Source: Prevotellaceae bacterium UBA4336
GTDB taxonomy: Bacteria > Bacteroidota > Bacteroidia > Bacteroidales > Bacteroidaceae
DNA length: 15,794 bases
Assembly (NCBI GenBank): GCA_002394305.1
Contig: DGTM01000061.1
Coordinates: 1 to 15,794 of the forward strand
Direction: 5' to 3'
Positions 1 to 6,227 of this stretch are shown in pieces; the stretch's first letter is position 1; each line of letters starts with the position of its first letter. The notes beneath the pieces were generated by a model. It did not search any database. It was not told where the DNA came from and saw only the letters and a program-made list of their open reading frames with translations. Position numbers and translations under genes: made by a program.

Positions 1-317
1 TCCGCGGTGCTGCAGCTGCCGCTGCTCTCGGCAAGCAGGAGGTGCTGACGATGCAGAACGGTGCAAACGGCGTTGGCTTCTACAAGTACAACGGTGAGAA
101 CCTGGCCGGCTTCAAGGCATACATCAACGTCAGCGATATCCCAAGCGGCATCAAGGGCTTTGCCTTCGACTTCGAAGATGCTGCTGACGGCATCGAAACC
201 ATTGAACATTCACCAATGGCCTCTGAGCAGTCTATCTGCAATGTTGCCGGTCAGCGCCTCAGCAAGATGCAGAAGGGCATCAACATCGTGAACGGAAAGA
301 AAGTGATCGTTAAATAA
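1..317 (+). CDS. C-terminal end of a Bacteroidetes secreted/surface protein (5' truncated)
   Basis: The reading frame is open from the window edge, so this is only the last ~105 residues of a larger protein; the GTG at 42 and ATG at 51 are internal codons. The visible part contains an alanine-rich stretch, then 'GFYKYNGENLAGFKAYI', a segment I recognise from the end of many Prevotella and Bacteroides extracellular proteins, where a beta-rich domain is followed by 'aKAYl'. The final residues (NVAGQRLS, KGINIVNGKKVIVK) match the common 'aGqrv.k..kGiYIvnGkKv.vk' tail, which resembles a type A type IX secretion sorting domain. Whether it acts as a sorting signal here cannot be judged from the window. 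The catalytic or binding part lies outside, so no function is assigned. The 60-aa peptide gene follows after 28 bp and is probably in the same transcript. Confidence 0.75.
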   Translation, partial: RGAAAAAALGKQEVLTMQNGANGVGFYKYNGENLAGFKAYINVSDIPSGIKGFAFDFEDAADGIETIEHSPMASEQSICNVAGQRLSKMQKGINIVNGKKVIVK

Positions 318-345
318 GAATCTCAACCCTACAAATACTAAGATT

Positions 346-528
346 ATGAAAAAGACATATAGCACTCCCCAGACGCTCGTAGTGAAGATAGGTGTCAGAA
401 GCCACCTTATGGATGTCTCTTATCAGGGCGACAACCTTAACTCCATGAGCTTCGACCTCAACAGTGAAGACATCGGCGGCGACCAACTGGTAAAAGGCAA
501 CAAGTCCCTCTGGGACAACGAGTGGTAG
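346..528 (+). CDS. 60-aa peptide of the Prevotella 'MKK.Y..P...V' type, function unknown
   Basis: Small ORF (60 aa) beginning MKKTYSTPQTLVVKI and ending KSLWDNEW. It has no signal peptide or membrane segment, and the middle is Asp/Asn/Ser-rich. From memory, short proteins with an 'MKK.Y..P...vv.l' start, a variable polar middle and a C-terminal aromatic/acidic cluster (W-D-x-E) occur widely in Prevotella, often beside genes for extracellular proteins. No function is known to me. The gene lies 28 bp after the stop of the surface protein and 50 bp before a strong terminator, so it is probably the last gene of that transcript. The conserved head with a variable core could fit a leader-type or peptide-precursor architecture, but no modification or export gene is visible nearby. 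Codon use and position make a chance ORF unlikely. Confidence 0.7.
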   Translation: MKKTYSTPQTLVVKIGVRSHLMDVSYQGDNLNSMSFDLNSEDIGGDQLVKGNKSLWDNEW

Positions 529-578
529 AATCCAACCTTAGCTTTCCCTAAGAGGAAAAGAATCTTATACTCCAATAG

Positions 579-617
579 AGCCCCAAGAGTCTAAGCCAAC
601 GACTCTTGGGGCTTTTT
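579..617 (+). terminator. Rho-independent terminator after the 60-aa peptide gene
   Basis: A perfect 13-bp stem (AGCCCCAAGAGTC, 579-591, against GACTCTTGGGGCT, 601-613) with a 9-nt loop is followed by a T run (614-617). It closes the transcript holding the surface protein and the small peptide. Confidence 0.92.
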
Positions 618-664
618 CTGTTTGCTTCGGGGGTAGGCGATTAACAGCTTATTAGGTATTAACC

Positions 665-787
665 AAACACAAAGAAACAAAAGCACAAAGGATCAAACCA
701 CCGAAAAAGACACAAAAATCCTTGCCTTGGCAAGCTTTGTGCCTTCATTTCCAGCGTAACACTTCGAGTCTTTGTGACTTTGTGTTC
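665..787. repeat. AT-rich imperfect inverted repeat made of ACAAAG/CTTTGTG motifs
   Basis: The left part carries AACACAAAG (666-674) and GCACAAAG (683-690). The right part carries the complements CTTTGTGC (735-742) and CTTTGTGTT (778-786). At the centre, CTTGCC-TT-GGCAAG (721-734) sits inside a larger near-palindrome from 711 to 741. The element could fold into a branched structure. No ORF crosses it. It resembles the non-coding CACAAAG/CTTTGTG palindromes I associate with Bacteroidales intergenic DNA; that family link is from memory. It lies in the 618-1048 gap, which contains no gene. Confidence 0.6.
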
Positions 788-862
788 GATTATAAACATC
801 CGAGACATAAGTCTTTAACATGTAATTGCCATAATGCCACAAATTGACACGAATAATATATG

Positions 863-936
863 AACATCGAAAGACACGAAATGCATTAATGAATCTCTCG
901 ATATAGGCTTTCGTCTATTTCGTGCTTTTAGATGTT
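863..936. repeat. Second AT-rich inverted repeat (CACGAAAT/ATTTCGTG type)
   Basis: AACATC and ACGAAAT on the left (863-882) face ATTTCGTG and GATGTT on the right (917-936), giving an imperfect 20-bp inverted repeat around a ~34-nt centre. A further pair, CTCTCGAT (895-902) and ATCGAGAG (976-983), interlocks with it. The design is like the element at 665-787 with a different motif. No coding potential was seen, and no terminal target duplication is obvious. Confidence 0.55.
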
Positions 937-1048
937 ACAATTCCATGTTATGTTCCTTGTTTTTAGATGTCGCTAATCGAGAGGAAACAAAGAAAACCAT
1001 TTTGACTAAAATTTAACGAGAAGTGATGGCAGAATGAAATAAAATCGT

Positions 1049-1056
1049 TATCTTTG
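1049..1056 (+). promoter_or_regulatory. Bacteroidetes -7 promoter element before the antitoxin gene
   Basis: TATCTTTG matches the Bacteroidetes -7 consensus TAnnTTTG and lies 28 nt before the preferred start codon. No good TTTG is found 19-21 bp upstream, so the -33 part is weak. A purine-rich stretch (AGGAAAAAGGA, 1068-1078) follows and can serve as ribosome binding site. Confidence 0.6.
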
Positions 1057-1084
1057 TAGCGTAAAACAGGAAAAAGGAATGATT

Positions 1085-1402
1085 ATGGCACAGGTTTCTA
1101 TGACCGTAAGGATGGATGCAGGCATTAAAGCCGCATTCGAGGAGCTATGCTCACAGTTTGGTATGAGTGTGAACACTGCGATGAACGTGTTCGCAAATGC
1201 CGTTGTGAGACAACGGCGGATTCCTTTTGAAGTGAGAGCGGCAGAGAGAAGTGACTCGATGAAAGGGCTTGAGGCTTTTCACAGAATAAGGAAGATGGCG
1301 GAAAATGGTCAACTGCCCGACTTGACTTTGGAAGAGATAAACGAGGAAATCAGGCAGACTCGCGAAGAAAGGGCTAACCGCAAGCACAAAGATGCGATAT
1401 GA
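1085..1402 (+). CDS. RelB/DinJ-family antitoxin, apparently without a toxin partner
   Basis: About 105 aa. The N-terminal half (AQVSMTVRMDAGIKAAFEELCSQFGMSVNTAMNVFANAVVRQRRIPFEV) has the ribbon-helix-helix pattern of RelB/DinJ antitoxins: a short beta strand with alternating residues, two helices with the 'GMS.NTA.N.F' turn, and the 'r.IPFEv' exit. The charged C-terminal half (ERSDSMKGLEAFHRIRKMA...EEIRQTREERANRKHKDA) would normally wrap a RelE/YafQ-type toxin. Such proteins bind their own promoter and neutralise an mRNA-cleaving toxin. ATG 1085 is preferred over ATG 1079 because the purine-rich site ending at 1078 leaves only one base before 1079 but six before 1085. No toxin ORF follows: the next gene is bglX, and a promoter for it begins right after this stop codon. 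The gene is therefore an orphan, or regulates something else. Confidence 0.82.
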   Translation: MAQVSMTVRMDAGIKAAFEELCSQFGMSVNTAMNVFANAVVRQRRIPFEVRAAERSDSMKGLEAFHRIRKMAENGQLPDLTLEEINEEIRQTREERANRKHKDAI

Positions 1403-1434
1403 TTTGCACCGTTCGCAGAAAACGATTAACTTTG
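1403..1434 (+). promoter_or_regulatory. Full Bacteroidetes promoter for bglX
   Basis: TTTG (1403-1406) and TAACTTTG (1427-1434) match the -33 (TTTG) and -7 (TAnnTTTG) elements of the primary Bacteroidetes sigma factor, with a 20-bp spacer that is near ideal. The -33 box starts one base after the antitoxin stop codon (1400-1402). Transcription would start near 1441, giving a leader of ~60 nt before bglX. Confidence 0.8.
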
Positions 1435-1439
1435 CAGTA

Positions 1440-1493
1440 GGATAAGACAACACCACAGAACAAGACATCACAACTGGATAAGACAACACAACA
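1440..1493 (+). repeat. Three 18-bp tandem repeats in the bglX leader
   Basis: AAGACAACAC (1444-1453), AAGACATCAC (1462-1471) and AAGACAACAC (1480-1489) recur at exactly 18-bp intervals, and units 1 and 3 share GGATAAGACAACAC. The tract fills almost the whole predicted 5' untranslated region. It is A/C-rich and unlikely to fold, and no Shine-Dalgarno sequence is present between it and the ATG. Confidence 0.75.
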
Positions 1494-1503
1494 TACTCTA
1501 CAC

Positions 1504-3777
1504 ATGATGAAGGAACTCTGTATACTGCTGGCCCTGGTGGGCGAGACACTTTGCCTGGGGGCGGCGACGGACGACAAGATGGACAGCTTCGTCAGCTCGC
1601 TAATGAAGAAGATGACGCTGCGCGAGAAGATCGGACAGCTGAACCTGCAGCCTGCGGGCAACATCACCACGGGCGGCGCGATGGACACCGAGGTGGGCGG
1701 CCTGGTGATGAAAGGCGAACTGGGCGCCATACTGAACCAGACGGGCAAGGACGAGATACGCGCCATACAGGAAGTGGCCGTGAAGCGAAGCCGGCTGGGC
1801 ATCCCGCTGCTGGTGGGGCTCGACGTGATTCACGGCTACAAGACCATCCTGCCCATTCCCTTGGCACAGGCCTGCTCGTGGGACATCCCTGCCATTGAGG
1901 GCGGCGCACGCATCGCTGCCGAGGAATGTTCGTCGGACGGCATCTCGTGGACCTACAGCCCGATGGTGGACATTGCCCTGGATGCCCGATGGGGACGCAT
2001 CATGGAGGGCAGCGGCGAGGACCCCTACCTGGGCAGCCTCATCGCGGCGGCTCTGGTGCGCGGCTATCAGGGCGACTTCAAGGAGAGACACAACATCATG
2101 GCCTGCCTGAAGCACTACGCCCTCTACGGCGCTGCCGAGGCCGGTCGCGACTATAACACCGTGGACATGAGCCGGTGGCGCATGTTCAACCAGTACATGC
2201 CGCCCTACGAGGCTGCCGTACGAGCAGGCGTGGGAAGCGTGATGACCAGCTTCAACATCGTGGACGGACAGCACGCCACGGCCAATCCCTGGCTCCTCCA
2301 GGAGGTGCTGCGCCGCAAGTGGGGCTTCGAGGGCTTCGTCGTAACCGATTATGCCAGCATCACCGAGATGACGAGCTGGGGCTTCGGTTCGCAGAAGGAA
2401 AACGGCATAAAGGCCCTGAAGGCTGGCACCGACATGGACATGTGCGCCCAGGCCTTCCTGCACCACTGCGAGGCAGCCGTCAGCGAAGGACTCCTGACGG
2501 AACAGGACATCGACCAGGCGTGCCGCCGCGTGCTGGAGGCAAAGTACAAGCTCGGCCTCTTCAAGGACCCCTACAAGCACTGCGACATGAGCGACAAGGA
2601 GCAGGCCCAGCACATCTTCACCCCGGAGCACCGTCGTGCGGCACGCGACCTGGCAGCCGAGACGTTCGTGCTGCTGAAGAACGACGGCGGCGTCCTGCCC
2701 CTCAAGAAGCAGGGCAAGGTGGCTCTCATCGGGCCCAATGCCGACACGACCGACGGCCTGCTGGGCTCGTGGTGCGTGGTGCGTCCACAGCGCGATGCCT
2801 ACCCCTCACTGCTCGGTGCCATGAAGGAATACCTGCAAGGGCAGGCCGAGATGCTCTATGCCCAAGGCTGTAACCTGACCGACGACGAACGGCAGGACAA
2901 GGCGGGCTTCGCGAATGCGCCCTACCGGACCGTGCCCCGCGTGGACAGCCACCAGGCTCTGGCCGAAGCCATGCAGGTGGCAGCACAGGCCGACGTCATC
3001 GTCTATGCCGGCGGCGAGGGTGCGGAGTGGAGCGGCGAGAGCCACAGCCGTGCCGACCTGAGCCTGCCCGAATGCCAGAAGAAGCTGCTGGCTGCCCTGC
3101 AGTCGCTGGGCAAGCCGCTGGTGATGCTGAACTTCTCGGGCCGTCCCACCGCAATGGGATGGGAGAAGGAGCACCTGCCCGTCCTGATGAACGTATGGTT
3201 CGGCGGCACGGAAACAGGCCCTGCCCTGTGCGACGTGCTCTTCGGTGACAAATCGCCCAGTGGTCACCTCACCGTCTCACTGCCGCAGACGACGGGTCAG
3301 GAACCGCTCTACTACAACCACCTCAATACGGGCCGTCCCGTCCGCGACGACGACGACACCTTCCGCCAGTACCAGAGCAACTACTTCGAGGTGAGCAACG
3401 GTCCGGCCTTCCCCTTCGGCTTCGGACTCACGTACACCACGTTCCGGTACGGCGAGATGAAGGTGGAGCAGGACGGACGCAACGTGACGGCCAGCGTGAG
3501 CGTCAGCAATACGGGCGAGAGCGAGGCAGCCGAGGTGGTGCAGTGCTACATCCGCGACGTGGCCTGCCGCTACGCCCGTCCCGTCAGGGAGCTGAAGGGC
3601 TTCGAGCGCATCACCCTGCGTCCGGGCCAGACACAGACGGTCAGCATCCGACTGACGGAGCAGGAGCTCGGCTCGTACGACGCAGAGGGCAACCTCTTCT
3701 TCGAGCCCGGAGAGTTCGACATCATGATGGGCGGCAACAGCCGCGACGTGCAGACCAAGCGCATCACGGTGAAATAG
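1504..3777 (+). CDS. bglX: GH3 beta-glucosidase (BglX-like), periplasmic
   Basis: Glycoside hydrolase family 3 enzyme of 757 aa, close to the usual length. It should release glucose (or a related sugar) from beta-linked oligosaccharides by a retaining mechanism. A short hydrophobic leader (CILLALVGETLCLGA) suggests export to the periplasm. The N-terminal TIM-barrel domain spans roughly residues 30-370 and shows GLDVIHG (Asp107), RWGRIMEGSGEDPYL (from Arg162), KHYALYGAAEAGRDYN (Lys203-His204) and VTDY, whose Asp282 is the expected nucleophile. The alpha/beta sandwich domain (about 390-620) has the EGAEWSGESHSR loop, with Glu512 the likely acid/base. A fibronectin III-like domain (about 660-750) ends the protein. 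Start 1504 was chosen over the adjacent ATG at 1507; they cannot be separated here. It is the first gene of a probable operon with the exonuclease and flippase genes. Substrate specificity cannot be read from the sequence. Confidence 0.95.
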   Translation: MMKELCILLALVGETLCLGAATDDKMDSFVSSLMKKMTLREKIGQLNLQPAGNITTGGAMDTEVGGLVMKGELGAILNQTGKDEIRAIQEVAVKRSRLGIPLLVGLDVIHGYKTILPIPLAQACSWDIPAIEGGARIAAEECSSDGISWTYSPMVDIALDARWGRIMEGSGEDPYLGSLIAAALVRGYQGDFKERHNIMACLKHYALYGAAEAGRDYNTVDMSRWRMFNQYMPPYEAAVRAGVGSVMTSFNIVDGQHATANPWLLQEVLRRKWGFEGFVVTDYASITEMTSWGFGSQKENGIKALKAGTDMDMCAQAFLHHCEAAVSEGLLTEQDIDQACRRVLEAKYKLGLFKDPYKHCDMSDKEQAQHIFTPEHRRAARDLAAETFVLLKNDGGVLPLKKQGKVALIGPNADTTDGLLGSWCVVRPQRDAYPSLLGAMKEYLQGQAEMLYAQGCNLTDDERQDKAGFANAPYRTVPRVDSHQALAEAMQVAAQADVIVYAGGEGAEWSGESHSRADLSLPECQKKLLAALQSLGKPLVMLNFSGRPTAMGWEKEHLPVLMNVWFGGTETGPALCDVLFGDKSPSGHLTVSLPQTTGQEPLYYNHLNTGRPVRDDDDTFRQYQSNYFEVSNGPAFPFGFGLTYTTFRYGEMKVEQDGRNVTASVSVSNTGESEAAEVVQCYIRDVACRYARPVRELKGFERITLRPGQTQTVSIRLTEQELGSYDAEGNLFFEPGEFDIMMGGNSRDVQTKRITVK

Positions 3778-3810
3778 AGGCCGGCCTCCCTGCCCGAAGG
3801 AAAGAAACAG

Positions 3811-3879
3811 CAAATCGTCAAATAGTAAATTGTAAATAGTCAATTATCAAATTGTAAATAGTAAATTGTCAAATTGTAA
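3811..3879. repeat. Simple-sequence spacer (AAATTGT/AAATAGT type)
   Basis: Degenerate 7-8 bp units such as AAATAGT, AAATTGT and CAAATTGT fill the gap between bglX and the exonuclease gene and run straight into its start codon (AAATTGTAAATGATG). No promoter consensus or terminator hairpin is seen, so read-through from bglX is likely. Confidence 0.75.
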
Positions 3880-3882
3880 ATG

Positions 3883-4632
3883 ATGAAGTATGTCAGCTGG
3901 AACGTCAACGGCCTGCGTGCCGTGGTCGGGAAGAACTTTTGCGAAACGTTCAACGCCCTGGATGCCGACTTCGTGTGCCTGCAGGAGACGAAGATGCAGG
4001 CCGGACAGCTCGACCTGAGCTTCCCCGGCTACCAGGCCTACTGGAACTATGCCGAGAAGAAAGGCTACTCCGGCACCGCCGTCTTCACGCGGCAGACGCC
4101 CGTGGCCGTGACCTACGGCATGGGCATCGCGGAGCACGACCACGAGGGGCGCATCATCACACTGGAGATGGCGGACCACTATCTGGTGTGCGTCTACACG
4201 CCGAACAGCCAGGACGGGCTGCGAAGGCTGGACTACCGCATGCAGTGGGAGGACGACTTCCGTGCCTATCTCATCGGGCTGGACCGGCGCAAACCCGTCG
4301 TCGTGTGCGGCGACATGAACGTGGCTCACCAGGAGATTGACCTGAAGAACCCTGCCACGAACCGCAGGAATGCAGGCTTCACCGACGAGGAGCGCGGGAA
4401 GATGACCATGCTGCTGGGCAGCGGCTTCGTGGACTCGTTCCGCCACCTGCACCCCGATGCCAGGGACCGCTACAGCTGGTGGAGCTACCGCTTCCACGCC
4501 CGGGAGAAGAACGTGGGCTGGCGCATCGACTACTTCCTCGTGTCCGAGCGTCTGGCACCGAGCATCGTGGCAGCCGACATACACGACGACATCATGGGCA
4601 GCGACCATTGCCCGGTGTCGCTGACGATGTAA
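3883..4632 (+). CDS. xth: Exodeoxyribonuclease III / AP endonuclease (Xth family)
   Basis: About 249 aa, typical for the family. It should be a cytoplasmic Mg2+-dependent base-excision-repair nuclease that cuts DNA at abasic sites and removes 3' blocking groups. The conserved exonuclease/endonuclease/phosphatase motifs are all present (numbered from ATG 3883): WNVNGLRA with Asn7, LQETK with metal-binding Glu35, VYTPNS with Tyr105, GDMNVAH with Asp144 and Asn146, WRIDYFLVS with Asp216, and the C-terminal SDHCPV with Asp241-His242. It therefore looks fully active. ATG 3883 gives the family start 'MKYVSWNVNGLRA'; ATG 3880 would add one Met. It lies 105 bp after bglX with only simple-sequence DNA between, so it probably shares that transcript. 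The link to carbohydrate genes looks like operon bystander status. Confidence 0.94.
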   Translation: MKYVSWNVNGLRAVVGKNFCETFNALDADFVCLQETKMQAGQLDLSFPGYQAYWNYAEKKGYSGTAVFTRQTPVAVTYGMGIAEHDHEGRIITLEMADHYLVCVYTPNSQDGLRRLDYRMQWEDDFRAYLIGLDRRKPVVVCGDMNVAHQEIDLKNPATNRRNAGFTDEERGKMTMLLGSGFVDSFRHLHPDARDRYSWWSYRFHAREKNVGWRIDYFLVSERLAPSIVAADIHDDIMGSDHCPVSLTM

Positions 4633-4636
4633 GTGG

Positions 4637-4745
4637 AAAATGAAAAATTAAAAATTAAAAATTAAAAGTGAAGAGTGAAAAGTGAACAATTTGCTGCCGC
4701 CCAAAGGTAAACTGCAAATGGTAAATAGTAAATGGTAAATGTGAG
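4637..4745. repeat. Simple-sequence spacer before the flippase gene
   Basis: AAAAATT repeats (about 4642-4665) are followed by AAGTGAAGAGTGAAAAGTGAA units. After a short non-repetitive stretch (about 4689-4715) come AAATGGTAAATAGTAAATGG units that end 6 nt before the flippase ATG. No terminator is visible. Confidence 0.7.
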
Positions 4746-6155
4746 ATGGCAAACCTGAAAGCTCTGGCCAAGGATACGGCCATATACGGACTGTCGAGCA
4801 TCGTGGGGCGTTTCCTCAACTACCTGCTCGTTCCCCTCTACACGCACTACATGCCGAAGGCTTCGGGCGACTATGGCGTGAGCACAAACATGTACGCCTA
4901 CACGGCCCTGATGCTCGTCATCCTGACGTTCGGCATGGAGACCACGCTGTTCCGCTTCGCCAACGACGAGCGCGAACAGCCCGACACGGTCTTCTCCACC
5001 GGCTTTGCCATCATCGGCAGCCTCACGGCGCTGCTGCTCCTGCTCGTCTTCGGCTTCACTGCCCCCATTGCGAGCCTCACGGGCTACGCCGCGCATCCCG
5101 AATACTTGCTCATCATGACCACGGTGGTCGCCCTGGATGCCCTGCAGGCACTGCCCTTCAGCTACCTGCGCTTCCAGCACCGCGCCATACGGTTCGCCTC
5201 GCTCAAGCTGCTGTTCATCGTGCTCAGCATCTCGCTCAACGTGGTCTTCTTCGTCTTCCTCGGCAAGACGGCCGTGTTCTACGTCTTCCTCATCAACCTG
5301 CTCTGCACGGGGTTCATCACCTTCTTCTTCATTCCCGACCTGCTGCGGATACACTGGCATGTGGACGGCCGCCTGCTGCGCCGCATGGTCTCCTACTCGT
5401 GGCCCATACTCCTGCTGGGCGTAATGGGCATCCTGAATCAAGTGGCCGACAAGATCATCTTCCCGAAGGTCTACCCCGACAAGGCACAAGCCAACGTCGA
5501 GCTGGGCGTGTACGGCAGCTGCGCGAAGGTGGCGATGATTATGGCAATGATAACGCAGGCCTTCCGTTACGCCTACGAGCCCATCGTCTTTGCCAAGGCG
5601 AAGGATGCCGACAAGACGGAATACTACGCCCTGGGCATGAGGTACTTCGTCATCTTCACGCTGCTGGCTTTTCTCTGCGTGATGGGCTGGCTGCCCGTGC
5701 TCCGCTACATGATTGGCTCCGACTACTGGGAGGGACTGAGCGTCATCCCCATCGTCATGGTGGCAGAGATTATGATGGGCATCTACTTCAACCTCTCGTT
5801 CTGGTACAAGCTGACGGACCGCACCATCTATGGCGCCCTGTTCTCGCTGATCGGCTGCATCGTGCTGCTTGCCGTCAACATCTGGGGCATCCCGCACTAC
5901 AGCTACATGGCCTGTGCGTGGGGCGGCGTGGCAGGCTACGGCACAGCGATGCTGCTGAGCTACTTCGTCGGGCAGAGGCTCTATCCCATCCCCTACCCGA
6001 TACGCGCCATGGCAGGCTATACGGTCCTCACCGCCGCCTGCTACTACGCGATAACCTGCATCCCTGCCGACGCACCTCTGTGGCTTCACCTCGGCATCAG
6101 CACAGCCATTATCCTCGCCTTCGCGGGCATTGTCTACAAGAGGGAAATAAAATAG
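4746..6155 (+). CDS. Polysaccharide/lipid-linked oligosaccharide flippase (Wzx-like, MOP superfamily)
   Basis: 469 aa, very hydrophobic, with about 13-14 predicted membrane helices by eye (for example residues 14-34, 47-70, 83-110, 150-172, 174-196, 213-236, 300-322, 330-351, 360-381, 386-410, 420-440 and 445-463). The start 'MANLKALAKDTAIYGLSSIVGRFLNYLLVPLYTHYM..ASGDYGV' is the classic N-terminus of the PST branch of the MOP superfamily: the Gly-rich first helix, the R.LN..L.PLYT pattern and the 'YG' after it. These inner-membrane proteins flip undecaprenyl-linked sugars for O-antigen, capsule or other surface glycans. No glycosyltransferase or Wzy gene is next to it, so the exported glycan is unknown. 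In Bacteroidetes this type is often found alone in the chromosome (from memory). It is the last gene of the plus-strand operon; its TAG stop is also the first triplet of a tandem repeat. Confidence 0.88.
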   Translation: MANLKALAKDTAIYGLSSIVGRFLNYLLVPLYTHYMPKASGDYGVSTNMYAYTALMLVILTFGMETTLFRFANDEREQPDTVFSTGFAIIGSLTALLLLLVFGFTAPIASLTGYAAHPEYLLIMTTVVALDALQALPFSYLRFQHRAIRFASLKLLFIVLSISLNVVFFVFLGKTAVFYVFLINLLCTGFITFFFIPDLLRIHWHVDGRLLRRMVSYSWPILLLGVMGILNQVADKIIFPKVYPDKAQANVELGVYGSCAKVAMIMAMITQAFRYAYEPIVFAKAKDADKTEYYALGMRYFVIFTLLAFLCVMGWLPVLRYMIGSDYWEGLSVIPIVMVAEIMMGIYFNLSFWYKLTDRTIYGALFSLIGCIVLLAVNIWGIPHYSYMACAWGGVAGYGTAMLLSYFVGQRLYPIPYPIRAMAGYTVLTAACYYAITCIPADAPLWLHLGISTAIILAFAGIVYKREIK

Positions 6156-6224
6156 GACCTATAGGACTTATAGGACCTATAGGACTTATAGGACCTATGG
6201 GACTTATAGGACCTATGGGACCCA
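6153..6224. repeat. Eight-unit 9-bp tandem repeat between convergent genes
   Basis: Eight contiguous 9-mers fill the tract: TAGGACCTA and TAGGACTTA alternate, with later variants TGGGACTTA and TGGGACCCA. The alternation creates an 18-bp higher-order period and repeated CCTATAGG palindromes. Unit one includes the flippase stop codon, and the tract ends 3 bp before the lipoprotein stop codon on the other strand, so it is the whole intergenic region. Confidence 0.9.
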
Positions 6225-6227
6225 CCT

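Noticed and set aside
1374..1802. Minus-strand ORFs of 132-142 aa near the antitoxin, considered as a toxin partner
   Set aside because: They are antisense to relB and bglX and contain none of the RelE/YafQ patterns.
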